Positions 22,304 to 33,807 of a stretch of 64,000 nucleotides of DNA are shown piece by piece (within the stretch, counting starts at the first letter, position 1; every line of letters starts with the position of its first letter). The stretch lies in contig RSEE01000034.1 in the NCBI GenBank assembly GCA_003971905.1, forward strand, positions 1 to 64,000. The letters run 5' to 3'. The notes beneath the pieces are model-generated. The model was not told the origin of the DNA, did not search any database, and saw only the letters and a program-made list of their open reading frames with translations. A program made the position numbers and the translations under genes. The stretch is from Moniliella sp. 'wahieum'. Its lineage: Eukaryota > Basidiomycota > Moniliellomycetes > Moniliellales > Moniliellaceae.

Positions 22304-25300
22304 TCAAAGTCGCCTGCCATGCGTCGCCCTCGCCTTCCCCCTCGAGCGGCGATCCACATCGACCACGGCTGCAGCACATTTGGGGCATGCAGCTGCGACG
22401 ATTCCATCCAGCTCCTGCCGAGCACTGCCATGCGTGCCTCGTCTTCCGGGGGCACATCCCTGTCTGTGGGGGGGCGCGACAGGGCCTGAACCAGCACTTG
22501 CACCGTCCTCTTTGACGGGGGTGCGTCGATAGTCGTCAACGTAGGAACCTTGCGAGGGAGGCGAGACGATTGTGTGACGCAACCCAGGCACGGAGGGTGC
22601 GGCGGGGCGCCCGCGTCGCAACTGCCTCCACAGACAGGCGAGGTGGAACGCATGGCCACAGATAAACGTGTAAACGGAGTGGAAGGGGGCAATAGGGAAG
22701 CGCGCATCCGATGCAGACTTGTTCGGGGGAGTGTGACGAAACGGGTGGATTGGAGCGCAAGCGTTTGACCCTGGGCCCTTTGGGCGCTCGACGCGGCTTC
22801 GTCCAGTGCATGACTTAAATGCGTGATTTGAGATGCGTAGCTCTCCAGTGCACTGGTTACCTGGGCCTTAAACGCATCCATCACCACAAAGTCTGGGAAA
22901 TAGGGCAGCACATCCTCGATGGACAACACCCCTTTGTTGCACCAGCTCCATTGCCCGTCCCACGTCCTGCTCCTCCACCACATACCGTGCAATCTGAGCC
23001 AAAGTGCCTTTCGCCGCCCCGTGCCGCGGCATGCCGATTCGACGTCTTTACCCTCCAAAGCTAGATCGACCGCGTCGCCTGCACGACCCATAAGAGTGTA
23101 GACACGCACTGCCGCTGCCCCTGGCCAGTGCGAGACTCCGCAGAGCATACGCCAGATCGTAGTGCGCCTCATGATTGTCGATAAAAGGAAGCAACTCCCC
23201 ATCCTTGGCCAGGAGTGCAACCAGAGTATTATGAATCGCCACGTCCGTTGCGCCACCCTCGACGAGATGAAGCAAGAATCGCACGCCTCCTTTGGGTACA
23301 GGAGGAGCGATGGTAGTAGCCGACGTACCTCCAACCGCGGCTCCTTGATCCAAGCGTCGACTGTCTCCTTGCCCTCGTGCGAAGGAGAAGGGTAGCCGTG
23401 GAATAGTATAGCTCCATGTCGTCCTGCTGAGCGAGTGTGCGCAAGGCTTGAGAATAATCTCCGTGGTCGAGGTACCATTGCAGCCTGGTCTTGTGATCCC
23501 CGTGACGGTGGCGAAATGAAGAAGAACTTGTTCACGTGCATGCAGACGGGCTAGACGGTACACGCTTGAAGGGGCCAGCACATCTTTCTGCACCTCCAGA
23601 AGCGTCTGGACCTCATCCTGCACCTCTTTTGCGCGCCGGGTAAACCATTCCACTTCCTCACCAGCTCCTTGTGCCGCACCCGTATCCTCCAACTCGTCCC
23701 ACCGCGCCAACAGAGCTTCCAGCAGCCACGTTCCATCATCATCCGCGCCAGCTTGTTCTTCTTTGGGGTGCGCTGCAGTTTGGTGGCTAGGTAAGTGCGC
23801 AAGCCCCACCGCCATCGGGCTCGCCGAGCGTCGCATCCGCCTCCGACAGGGCCAAAACCATCTTCTCAAATGGTCGGATGGTTGTTTGTGCATACAGCCC
23901 TGCAGCCTGAACGACCAATTGACGCTTCTCGTCCACGCTCAAGTTGTTCCGCGCACGCTCCCTCGATAAGCCCAGAGCATGGAGAATGAGCCGGTCGCCC
24001 TGGGAGGCGACTACCGCTTCCCTCGCTGCAGGAGAAGGGGCGAGTTCAAGAGCTTGAGCGAACCGATTCCGCCGCAACAAGGCTTTCCATATATGCCGTT
24101 CTTCCCTTTGGATGACCAGCTCAAAGATGCTGGCAGAGGTATAAATCCATACGGTGTGCTTCAGCGGGTCGGAGGAGACGCCGCGCACCTCCTCTCCCTC
24201 CATCAACAAGGACGTTAGAGATGCACTGAACACATGGGCATCGTCCACGTTCCTAATACACTCCACTCGTGCGGGGGAGGCGTAGAGCAAGACAGTGTGG
24301 AAGCGAGTGAGGCCATGCTTAATGGTTCCTCCTGAGATGGGAACGGAAGGAGTGAGCTTCCTCCAACACCTTGTCGCCGAGAGAAGCATGATACACCCCT
24401 GGTGCCACCAGCCACGCGATCTGAGTGCTGGTCCCGACTGCCGGTGCCGGTTGCGGATCGGGAACGAGCTGAAGCGACAGCCGGCGTGGTTCTGTCTTCG
24501 GAAGAGAATGAGGTGTCCATACTCTCAATACGGAAGAGTCGGGCTTGGCCAATGGAGGAACCTCAGAACGAAGACACTTGGTCGAGTCCCATTCACCGGA
24601 ACGATCGCGGTACAGAGCGAAAAGGCGTTCAAATTCACCCGTCTCCTGGGGGGGAGGAAGCCCACCATCAGTCACCTGCGCGGTTAACGAATGAGGATCA
24701 AAGCCAACCCCTTTCCTCCGGGGTCCGATGGGACCCTCAAACTCGTATATCCGACTTGCTGTGGTTGCAATAACGTATGCCTTGTCGCCCTTGATCAGTG
24801 CAGTGTGCAACCCCCGGACACGCTCCGGTAGAGGCAGGTAGAACATCCGTGTCCAATGGGCTTCCACTTCATCTGCCGTTGGAGTGCGGCCAGTGAGACG
24901 GTCGAGAAAGTCCATCTCTCCTCGTTGGGTGAGGGTGAGCGCAGTCTCCCAAATCTCTCCATTCCGTGTACCGATGAGGATGGGGCCGGTGGAGGAAGGC
25001 GAGGGGCGAAGCCAGGCCACACTTTCTACCTGTAGGCCAAGAGCGTGGGCACGGGGAAGCGCGCGCGCTCGCTTCCATCCACTCTTCCACCAGTACATCT
25101 GCGCAGAGGAGGGATGGGAAAGTAGGGCATGGGTGCCGGTGTGGTCAAAACAGTCGGTAGCCTCCGGATGGGGGGCCAGGGGGACCTCCTCCACTGTGCC
25201 GGGTTGTCGAGATCAATGCGGTTCAGGCGTGCGCCCTTGGACGATAGAAGACACATGACCATCACGTTGTTGGCGACCTGTAGGGACTGGAGGGGCGCCG

Positions 25301-25600
25301 GAAAGGCGTACTGCACGCGCCCGAGCGTGAAGAGCGCATCGCTGTTGGTCTGAGGGTCGGGGCATCGGCGACGGCTTCTGCCCCTGGCCCGACCCGTCGG
25401 GCAGCTCACCGAGCCCGAACCCGTACACGCCGGCTTCGACGGCAAGGACGGCATCGGTGAGCAGGCGCTCGTTGCCGGGCGGGGCGAAGCGGGTGGGGGG
25501 CGTGGGGCTGATCCAGCTCCATTGGTGGTTGGGGTATCAAGCTGCGAGGGGCTTGTCGGCGCGCTGGGAACACGACGCCCATGCGCTGGGCAGCATCCAT
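22304..25600 (-). CDS. VPS18: Vacuolar sorting protein Vps18/Pep3, RING finger subunit
   Basis: Core subunit shared by the HOPS and CORVET tethering complexes at vacuole and endosome membranes. The ATG at 25600 opens a reading that continues, across several one-base slips, for about 1,090 residues, near the usual size. The N-terminal propeller part includes EAGVYGFGLGE, NRIDLDNPAQ, SSAQMYWWKSGW, ILIGTRNGEIWE, MFYLPLPERVRGLH and RIYEFEGPIGP. The middle alpha-solenoid follows, for example VWIYTSASIFELVI and ERHIWKALLRR. The C-terminal RING is recognisable: CIGC (about 22705-22717), CGHAFHLAC (about 22635-22660, the C-x-H-x2-H-x2-C core) and CPKC (about 22377-22387). The gene sits 5' to PRE1 in the same orientation and just upstream of RPS18. 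A 138-bp stretch is duplicated in decayed form at 28365. Confidence 0.88.
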
Positions 25601-27265
25601 GAAACTTTCATCCGTCCATTCCGCCCGGCCCGCCGGTGGTCCACACTGCCACTTGCCTCACATCAATCCCATCGTTGGCACTCTCTGTAGCGATCCGATT
25701 CGAGGGGGATTGGGACCACGAAGGAACCCTCCCCTCCACGGCGATGAGTGTACGATTACCCACACCCTCTATCCACTGATGTGACCCTGAACGGCCCTCC
25801 ACACCCCCTTCCCGAAAAGATCGTACACATTCATGATGCGGCCTGAAGCTTGAAGCTTGAAGATCGATTCGAGAAGGGCACTAAGAATCCACAAGGCAGG
25901 GCAGAGCGCCAGCCACATGCACATCTGTTTCTGACTAATGAAAAGAGGACTTTAGTGCTCATCGTGCTACCCTTTACCGTAGACATGCCTCGGCGGCGGT
26001 TACTCTAGTCATCATAGTAGAGATAGCCACCAAAACCCATAAATAGTCGCGGAACACATGTGGGCCTCCCACGGCTCGCCTGGACCAGGAGGATCATGGC
26101 CCGCCGCACCTCAGAGAGGGGCAGACTAACCCCCTAGGAGCGCGAGGCTCAAGCTCACAGACGAAGCGGCAGGAGGCCTGGCCCAAGCTGGCACCATTAC
26201 TCTTGGAGACGGGAACGCGATACTGGGACGGAGGAAATGACCAGCACCGAACTTTTAAGTCTGTGTTAAACCTCATGTCAGTAACGCAAAAATAGAGGTG
26301 AGGATAGGCATAGTATGCTACACACCTCCTTTGGATATTTTGTTCGAAGAAAAGAAGCAAGACGCGCGACGACAGGCCGAGGATTAAAATGCACAACTGT
26401 GGAGGGCGGAATTTCGTGTCCCTTCCGCTCGTCCTGACCAAATGGCATATTCATATTGCAGGGCCCGTGCGCCGAGCCAAAAGAGATGCTGTAGAACTCA
26501 AGTCGATACGGATAAGCGGAAGCGATGAGCACATATATATCTGCTTCCCTTCCCTTTGTGCAAGCCATGGACAAAGATGTTAACGCCAATGACATTCGAG
26601 ACAAGAGCAGCCCCTTAGCTTCGACTCCAGCAGTTTGACTACAAACCCGAGTTGGCCTGACCAAAAGTAACCACCTCCGATTCTCCGAACTGCAACCAAT
26701 ATCTGGGGGGTGGATGAGACTGTCAAGGCCAAGGATAGTGTGTCACATGCTACATGAATGTCAGTGTGCATGGGGCCGACGCTGCTGTTGTGCTTCGACT
26801 CTGTCATGCCTGAATCTTCCGTTGAAATAGATCCGACCATCTGGCATATCTCCCCTCTTTTTAAACGCTGAAGTGCGGTCCTCTCCTCCGTGTATATATG
26901 GAATCGCATTTGCCCATATGCGCCTGCAAAGCATAGGATAAACCCCAGAAGCTCCAAACCAAGTTTAGATTTAAAGGCTTGCTGGGGAGCCCACATCATG
27001 ATTCATGGGGCGTCCATCTTCTTTGTGAATGAGCAAAGCCTCATGAAGCTTCAAGGGTGCTATCAAGTTTTGATCACATTGGGACTAACATGCATCAACA
27101 GGGTGTGCAAGTTTGCTGTGAAGGTCGAAGCTATTATATAGCTCCTGCCACGTTCGCACCATTTTGATCTAAACGACTACCTGAAGCCATTTTCCGCTCA
27201 CAGGATACAGCCCAAAAGCTGCAGATACCCCCCTGTGCGTCTTTTCTTCATCATGATGAATTGAC
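25601..27265. other. Spacer, no gene recognised
   Basis: About 1.7 kb. The longest frame (minus, 26580-26999, 139 codons) has one hydrophobic stretch near its N-terminus and no recognisable domain. AAGCTTGA repeats occur at about 25848-25863. This should include the VPS18 promoter and PRE1 3' end. Confidence 0.5.
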
Positions 27266-27944
27266 CTAGGTGTGTGCCGGCACATCCACCTTCCCCAAGG
27301 GGATCAGCCTCGCACCTTCAGCGTCAATCACGCGCACCGTCCATCGCCCAGATCGACCAAGAATCGTTTCCGCAGTTCGAGATGCACTTGCGCAGCAGGT
27401 TCAGTGCGCTTTCCAGATCCATGTCGGGGGAGTGCCAGCGGTCCATAGTCCCCATGGTGAAGTGAGCGCCGTATCCGTGCGCGGCAAATGGCACCTCAGC
27501 CAGGTACCAAGGTAGTCCAGCCAGAACAACTTGGGCGTCTGGGTGGGTGTGTCGTACCCGCCCAAGAGCATATTGACTTGATATGGGTTGCGCGATCGCA
27601 ACGATTCGGCAATCGTCTTGCGTGTCCAGGCAGCTGCCGCCTGCGGCCGGAGCTCGACGTGGTTCCTTCACCGTGTCAGTTTGCCCCAACATGAGCATAC
27701 GACCATACCATTACATCAGGGAAATGCCAACATACCGGATGCCGTACAGCTTGATGTTCTTCTCGACAAATTCGGCAAACTGCAGTGTATCGCCCGACTC
27801 GCCAGAGCAGGCCAGGATGAGGTGTGGCGAGAGGACCTTCTGCTTATCCTGGTCTCCCTTCATCTTGACAATGGAACGTGCCGCCGTTGTATCGGAAGCA
27901 ATGAGGGTGAAGCCTTTTCCAGTAATCCCGAACGAACATTCCAT
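27266..27944 (-). CDS. PRE1: 20S proteasome beta-4 subunit
   Basis: Non-catalytic beta subunit of the 20S proteasome core (yeast Pre1, human PSMB2). Exon 1 (27944-27736) gives MECSFGITGKGFTLIASDT, SIVKMKGDQDK and SGESGDTLQFAEFVEKN. A 70-bp intron (27666-27735, GTATGT donor, GAAG acceptor) joins LYGIR to NHVELRPQAAAAWTRK. Exon 2 continues LRSRNPYQVNMLLGGYD, VPFAAHGYGAHFTMG and ALNLLRKCIS, ending WTVRVIDAEGARLIPLG and a TAG at 27266-27268. Exon 2 needs three one-base insertions (about 27504, 27380 and 27346) to read through; all are apparent losses. The N-terminus starts directly with Met and has no propeptide or catalytic Thr, as expected for beta-4. Confidence 0.92.
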
Positions 27945-28364
27945 CGTCGTTAATGTAGTCGTGTGGTGGTGCCGGTGACACTTGGGAGAGTAAAGCGCTC
28001 ATATCAAGTGGGTGGCTAGGCCGCGCAATGCCATTCCGCCAGGCGGAATTCTATTTTCTGGGGCAAATTGCTGTTTGAGATGAACTACTTGCCCTTCGCC
28101 TGCTTCGCCTGCTTTTATGCTGAAACTCCCTCGCTCCATCCGGGACATCCATGCTCTCTCAATGGCCGGCTGTGGAGAAGAGGACGCGGCATGGGCGGAG
28201 GGGAGGAAGTGAGTACGGTACGGACTGCCCCATGATAGGGCAAGGGGCGTTCCGAGGATCAGGAACGGAGATGAAGCACACACGTTTTGAGAGGGATTTT
28301 CACGCCTCCACAAAAAAAGGGGAAAAAAGGTCCAGTTTGTTGACAGGACCGAGTGTGATTAGAG
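27945..28364. other. PRE1 upstream spacer
   Basis: Presumed PRE1 promoter region; no gene, and no core element I can name with confidence. Confidence 0.4.
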
Positions 28365-28503
28365 TGATACGGTCGAGAAAATCCACCTTACTTGTTTGAG
28401 TAAGGGTGACCACAGTATCCTCAATCTCTCCATTCCGCGTACCAATGAGGATGGAGCCGGTGAAGGAAGGGGAGGGGAGTTGCGAGGCCACACTTTCTCC
28501 CTG
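28365..28503 (-). pseudogene. VPS18 gene fragment
   Basis: This stretch aligns with 24895-25032 inside VPS18, in the same orientation, at roughly three-quarters identity by eye. Shared blocks include AATCTCTCCATTCCG and GAGGCCACACTTTCT-type words. Translated on the minus strand it still reads ILIGTRNGEIEDTV and VDFLDRIT, matching the propeller segment. Flanking sequence does not match VPS18, so it is an isolated duplicated piece, not a second gene. Confidence 0.8.
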
Positions 28504-28763
28504 CGCTTATGAGACGGCAATACACCTGAACCCACTTTCAATCGGTCAATTAAGCCTACAGAGGGTGTCCGCACTGCATCCTCCCGTTTTCCATATCCCT
28601 TCCCCACTCCCCATATTCTTCCATCATTATTCCCACTAGTATACATACTGAATGGTGGTTCTTTCTTACACCCGCCGGCCTCTTGCTTTGCGGGTCTTTT
28701 CGTAGTTCAAAACATCATCCGGACCCTCCCAGTATTTGCCAACCCCCATTCATATAACCATAT

Positions 28764-28923
28764 AGGGACCGGATGGCGAGAACCGGAGGGTCCTGATACC
28801 CTGGCGATCCCACTGGTTCCTTAACCTTGGTGGCGCTTCCAAGTAACCCCCGCAAGATGAACGGTTAGGTCTAGATGTAGCGTTCTCCCTGTCCCAGCCT
28901 TAAGCTCGGTCAATGAAATGGAC
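28764..28923 (+). mobile_element. 5'-truncated copy of the non-LTR element
   Basis: Matches 10428-10580, the last coding bases plus the 3' UTR, of the element at 7060. Shared blocks include CCGGAGGGTCCTGATA, CTGGTTCCTT and GCAAGATGAACGGTTAGG, and both stop after AATGAAATGG. Truncation from the 5' side is typical of target-primed reverse transcription that stops early. Confidence 0.85.
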
Positions 28924-29965
28924 GTGATCTAGCTCTGTTGCCTCCTCTTGTAATAGGTTGACAAGGATGAGATCGTGAGTTTCCCGATGCTACACCAACA
29001 TATGGTGATGCAACAGCAGTAGCGGAGTATAGTGGTGGTCTAAGCCGATTAGACCCTGAAGTTAAATCCCTAACAATGCTCAAAGTCCCACCGAGGCCCA
29101 ACGATGTATAAGCTTCGGAGCCAGGTTAGAGGCCAAAGGCCAAGGCTAATCCCGCCGCCTTGGGACGCTATTGATAGTTCCACACAAAGCGCGCCACAGG
29201 CACATTGGCAACGGCGTTGTTGTAATATTGGGCTTTTGCCAATGCAGACGAGTGCGTTGCCCTCTTCGGATGGTATCATCGGGTACATTGAGTGCCTCGA
29301 CGATATACGGATAGAACTGCCATGGAAGAGATTGGTCTTTTTGGTGCTCTCAAAACCTAATACAGCCCTCAAATGCCGCAGGACCGCGCATTGTAGCAAT
29401 GGGGCCCGCTTTAGTCATTGGGGAACGGCCGATTGGGGGCCTCTTGCGCTTACTATCCATAGACAGGTTATCCTCGTCGGCTATCCGCGTGGGCATCCTC
29501 ATCCTCATTGGTCCCGCATATGAATGGTGGCCGGTGGATGGGCAGTTCCCTAGCGACTGGAGATATCGCCAGCAGGCAAGCCTTAACGTTTAACGTTTAA
29601 CGTTTAACGTTTAACGTTTAACGTTTAATGTTTAACACCGTTCCTGGTTGCCGGTTGTCCGTCTGAATACGGGTATTACCCCGCCGGCCAAAGGGCGCAG
29701 CGTCGTGGCACGGCACCAGTGTCAGCCCCCCCTCGGCGCCAATGGATTTTGGCAATTTCAAGCCGCCCGCCCGCGCGCCCCGAAGCAGCAGAAGACGCTC
29801 CGCTCGGCCGGAGAGCCGGCGCGAGTATCTGGCAACGACAGGCTGGCTCTGCTGACTAGGACTAGTGTGGTGACAGCCACTAGTCACCTCGTCACATGTC
29901 ACAGCCGCCCCCGCCACCACCATTCATATTCACCACTCGCCCGTTCAGCCTTCCCCACCTTCTCC
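28924..29965. other. Spacer upstream of YPK1
   Basis: No gene recognised. Holds the TTTAACG array at 29583-29636. Presumably includes the YPK1 promoter. Confidence 0.5.
29583..29636. repeat. (TTTAACG)n short tandem array
   Basis: Seven to eight 7-bp units with one G>T-type variant near the end. Every unit contains AACGTT across the junction. Confidence 0.85.
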
Positions 29966-31758
29966 ATGGCTTCGTGGAAGCTCGGAAAAAGTACGTGTGC
30001 GCAGGGCATCCCTCGTGGCCAGGCACTAACTTCGCCCCAGAACTCAAGGACGGCGCCTTGTCCGCGCGCCAGCTCAAGCAACTTGGCTGAGCAAGCCCAA
30101 TCCACCCCGCCCACCGACCCCCCCAGCAATGGCGCCATGCCGCCGCCCCTTGCCTCGGCTACGGGGCCCCCATTGCGCGCACTGGCGTGCTCACCATTGC
30201 CGTTGTGCAAGCACGCGGCCTGAGCATGCCGGCTGGCACACCCGTACCAGACGCCGTTGCCCGTGCTGCCCAGCGGACTTGGAGATGGGCCACCCGTTGG
30301 GGTCGGTAGTCTCTATGGTTCATCCCTTGGCCACAACGTGGCCCAAGCTCCCGCCGTTCCATTTACCCTGGGCACAAGCGGGATGTTGGTGGCTCCCCTA
30401 TGCCGTGCTCGAGTTTGACAAGAACGAGGTCTGCTCGACTCGGTTGCCGGCGATCTGGCAATCCGTGTTGGCTCTACAAGGCCAACTTGATGTCAGTCGC
30501 AACTCGGAGCTATCGTTGTCGATTTACCTTCGTGCGCAAGAGATGCCTCCAAATGGAAATGAGGGTGGGGGCGACGAAGCGATGGGTGTGGCCGATGTCT
30601 TTCTCGGATCCGTCAAGTTTGTGCCGGACTTTGACGGTAGCGCGTCAACCGTCTCTCCTCGGACAGGGTACGGACGAGTGGTTTGCCGTTTCGGGTGGAA
30701 CCGGACAGGTGCGTTTGCAAGTCGCCTACCGTCCCACAGGGCCGTCTGAGAAGATTGACATGAGTAGCTTTGAGCTGCTCAAGGTCATTGGTAAGGGCTC
30801 GTTTGGTAAGGTGATGCAAGTGCGCAAGCGGGACACTAGCCGGATCTACGCGATGAAACCTGCGCAAGGCCCACATTGTTAGCAGGAGAGGTTACGCATA
30901 CCCTGGCCGAACGTACAGTACTCGCTCAAGTCAACTGCCCATTTATCGTCCCATTGAAACTGTCTTTCCATCAACCGACAAGTTGTATCTCGTCCTTGCC
31001 TTTGTCAATGGTGGAGAACTATTCCATCATCTGCAGCAAGAGGGCAGGTTCAGCGAGGAACGCTCTCGCTTCTATTCTGCCGAATTGTTGCTGGCCTTGG
31101 AGCACCTACATGGCTTCCAGGTAATCTATCGTGACCTCAAACCCGAGAACATCTGCTCGACTACACGGGCCACATTGCGTTGTGTGATTTTGGCCTGTGT
31201 AAACTCAACATGGACGCCGAGACGACGACCAACACATTCTGTGGCACACCAGAGTACCTTTCTCCCGAGATCCTTTTGGGACAGGGCTATTCCAAGGCGG
31301 TGGACTGGTGGACGCTGGGGGTGCTTCTGTATGAGATGCTGACGGGATTGCCACCGTTTTACTCGGAGGACGTCAACGAAATGTACCGCAAGATTCTACA
31401 GGATCCTCTTCGGTTCCCTGACGACATGCACCCGGATGCTCGCTCGCTCCTTACGCTCCTTTTGCAGCGGGACCCGGCGCAGCGCTTGGGCTCGGGCGCA
31501 GCGGGGCCAGGCAATCAAGTCCCATCCGTTCTTTGCCAAGCATATTGATTGGGACCTGCTCTGGCAGAAAAAGGTGCGGCCACCATTAAGCCTAGTGTGG
31601 CCTCGGCCATCGACACGTCCAATTTTGACCCCGAATTCACCAACGAGTTCCACCGATTCCCTAGTGGACGACTCGCACCTCCTCTCGGCTACAGTCCAGG
31701 CCCAGTTTGCGGCTTTAGCTATACCGGTCCTTCGACGGGTCAGAGCCTGCGTGGGTAA
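29966..31758 (+). CDS. YPK1: AGC-family Ser/Thr kinase, Ypk1/SGK type
   Basis: Ypk1 acts below TORC2 and Pkh1/PDK1 in plasma-membrane, sphingolipid and cell-wall homeostasis. The start is the ATG at 29966 (MASWKLGKK), with a 50-bp intron at 29991-30040 (GTACGT, CACTAAC, CCCAG). A C2-like N-terminal half follows (GVLTI-type strand near 30185, [24 protein letters not shown]). The kinase domain begins [15 protein letters not shown] (about 30769-30813), with YRDLKPEN (about 31127), CDFGLCKLN (about 31182) and [12 protein letters not shown], whose Thr is the activation-loop site. A hydrophobic motif resembling FAGFSY is recoverable near 31705. One-base losses interrupt the frame near 30856, 30884 and 31152. 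It converges on CMK1. Confidence 0.93.
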
Positions 31759-33133
31759 CCGGTATTCCTCTCCTCATGTACTCCCCTGGATTTTGCATTC
31801 TGTGGCTCTCTGTCCTGATCGTTTTTGGCCCTATATGTAAAACGGGCGAGCCAACGGCTGACAAGTGGATGAAAAGATTGATGGTTGATGGATGTTGCAC
31901 AGTAGAAGTACAGAGCAAACCAAGGTATGAACACTTCTTAGCTTCGTCGGGTGCCAAAACTTGGTCAGGTGGTGCTTCATACTTGGCCATCTCGATCGAG
32001 CGTTGAATCTCCTGCACCTCGGCAGGTTGGACCGGGTGAGAATCGACGGAATGGACCTCGGTGCGCAAGCGGTTGATCAAGCGGATGCCATTGACGGCCC
32101 TGCGGAACGTGAGCTTGCCGTCGAACGCCCGCTTCATATCGGGCAGCAGGTCTGCGTCTTGAGCCTCAGCCCCAGCCAGCCAAGGGTGCACAACGCCTGG
32201 TCTGCCGTCATGCGCTTGTTGGGGTCAATCACCAGGAGCTTGGTAATGAAGTCTTTGGCGGCTGGAGAGACACGTTCCCAGTACACGCTTGGTTCAAACG
32301 CATAGTCAGCCGAGGTGATTGCCTTGACTTCCTCCGCCATGGACTGACGGTCAAAAGGTGTGTAGCCCGACAACAAAAAGTAGGTAATCACGCCCACTGC
32401 CCAAAGATCCACTGGTTTATAGTGTCCTGTTTTGTTGAAGATTTCAGGTGCCATGTAGCCCGGCGTGCCGCACGTCGTGTTGAGCAGCACCATCTTATCA
32501 TCGTCCACGATGCGCGACAACCCGAAATCTGCAATCACCAGATCCGCCTCTTCACTTTTGTCTTTGAAGAGCAAGTTCTCTGGTTTAAGATCTATAGGGG
32601 AACATGTCAGCGCTGAGCTAGGGAGAGTTGGGGGGGGGGGGGGGAGGACATACCCCGATGAATGACACCGTTATCGTGCAAATATTTGACTGCACCTGTG
32701 ATAGTTCGAACGAGGTGGGCAGCGTCCCTAGTGTGGAGTAACAGGTTAGACCATGCCAGATTAGGTCGTGCAAGAGGGAGAAGGGGCGGGATCAACTACT
32801 TTTCATAGTAGGATCCGCGTTCGCAGATCCGATCAAACAGCTCCCCACCGGTGCAGAGCTCAGTTACGACATAGAGGTTGTTAAGCGTCTCGAAGTAGTC
32901 AACAAGGGTGACGCAGTTGGGGTGGCCTTGGGATACTTTTTTCATTGCCAAGATCTCGTTGCGGATCATGTGCTCCCGTCCGCGCAGCAGGTTCTTGCTA
33001 ATGATCTTGCAGGCAAAGCGTTCGCCATCGGCGATGCGCTGGGCCTCCTTGACGACGGCATATGTGCCACTGCCCAAGGTGCGCCAGTCTTGTATGCGCA
33101 CGGCACCGTCCGGACATTGGTTTGTGTCGGCAT
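31715..33133 (-). CDS. CMK1: Calcium/calmodulin-dependent protein kinase
   Basis: A CaMK-group kinase activated by calcium-calmodulin. The start is the ATG at 33133 (MPTQTNVRTVPCAYKTG); after a one-base loss near 33083 the P-loop follows (LGSGTYAVVKEA), then FACKIISKN and ELCTGGELFDRIC. Intron 1 is 32728-32799 (GTAGTT donor) and intron 2 is 32592-32653 (GTATGT donor), the second splitting the HRD motif (VIHR | DLKPENLL). ADFGLSR, TCGTPGYMAPE and KPVDLWAVGVITYFLL follow. Past the kinase domain, the basic amphipathic segment FRRAVNGIRLINRLR (about 32120-32070) is the expected autoinhibitory and calmodulin-binding helix. The frame slips near 32191. The open frame runs to 31715, overlapping the YPK1 end, but the true stop may be earlier. 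Confidence 0.9.
32630..32644 (+). repeat. Run of 15 G in CMK1 intron 2
   Basis: A 15-base G run (C on the coding strand) just after the intron donor. It serves as a pyrimidine-rich stretch within the intron and its length is likely to be misread by sequencers. Confidence 0.8.
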
Positions 33134-33807
33134 GGGCGGAAGAGGAGGTGGTGGGAGCGCGGGAGGGAGGCGCAGGATGGATGGAGCAAAAGCAGCAACA
33201 ACGGAGCGCAGGCCGTGGCTAGTATTCAGTACTCAGTACTCAGTACTCCGTGGCCGCCGCATCCACACCTCGATTTCAACGCCAATCCAGGCACGGCACC
33301 AGCAGGCACGCGCCCAGCCGACACTGCGCTGGTGCGCCTGTCGTCCCCGCACTAGCACCCTGGCACCAGGGGGCACACAGGATCGGATGGATGATGGCGC
33401 GCTGCTACCAGTGATTGACTTGCTCTGGCCTGTTCTGGCCACACCGCCTCCCCCTGTCGCCGCGCAGTTTGCACATCTCCCGCCCACGTCCGTCTGCCAG
33501 CCTCGTCCGGCCGATAGACAGCTGCTGCCGGCAGCCACCGGCCACCACCATCACCACCGATCACCTCAGCCGCGCTTTCTACGCGGCTATGTCCCTTGCT
33601 TTCCCCCTTTTGGTCACGTTCATGTCGCTACAGTTGGCGCTAAAACCTGTGGCTATCATATTGAGCTGCTGTCCATCACTAGTCACTTTGCCAACAGGCT
33701 TCCAGCCATTCTGTCTCAAAAGTCTTGTCGAGTTGCTTGTGGACATCTCTTGCCCGGTTCTTGCGTTCGAAAACCGCGCCTCATGCAACAAGCCGAATGG
33801 CAGTGCG

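Noticed and set aside
29010-29110. A possible 5S rRNA or other Pol III gene around GATTAGACCCTGAAGTTAAA
   Set aside because: Only a short stretch resembles the 5S internal control region; the stems needed on either side do not match.
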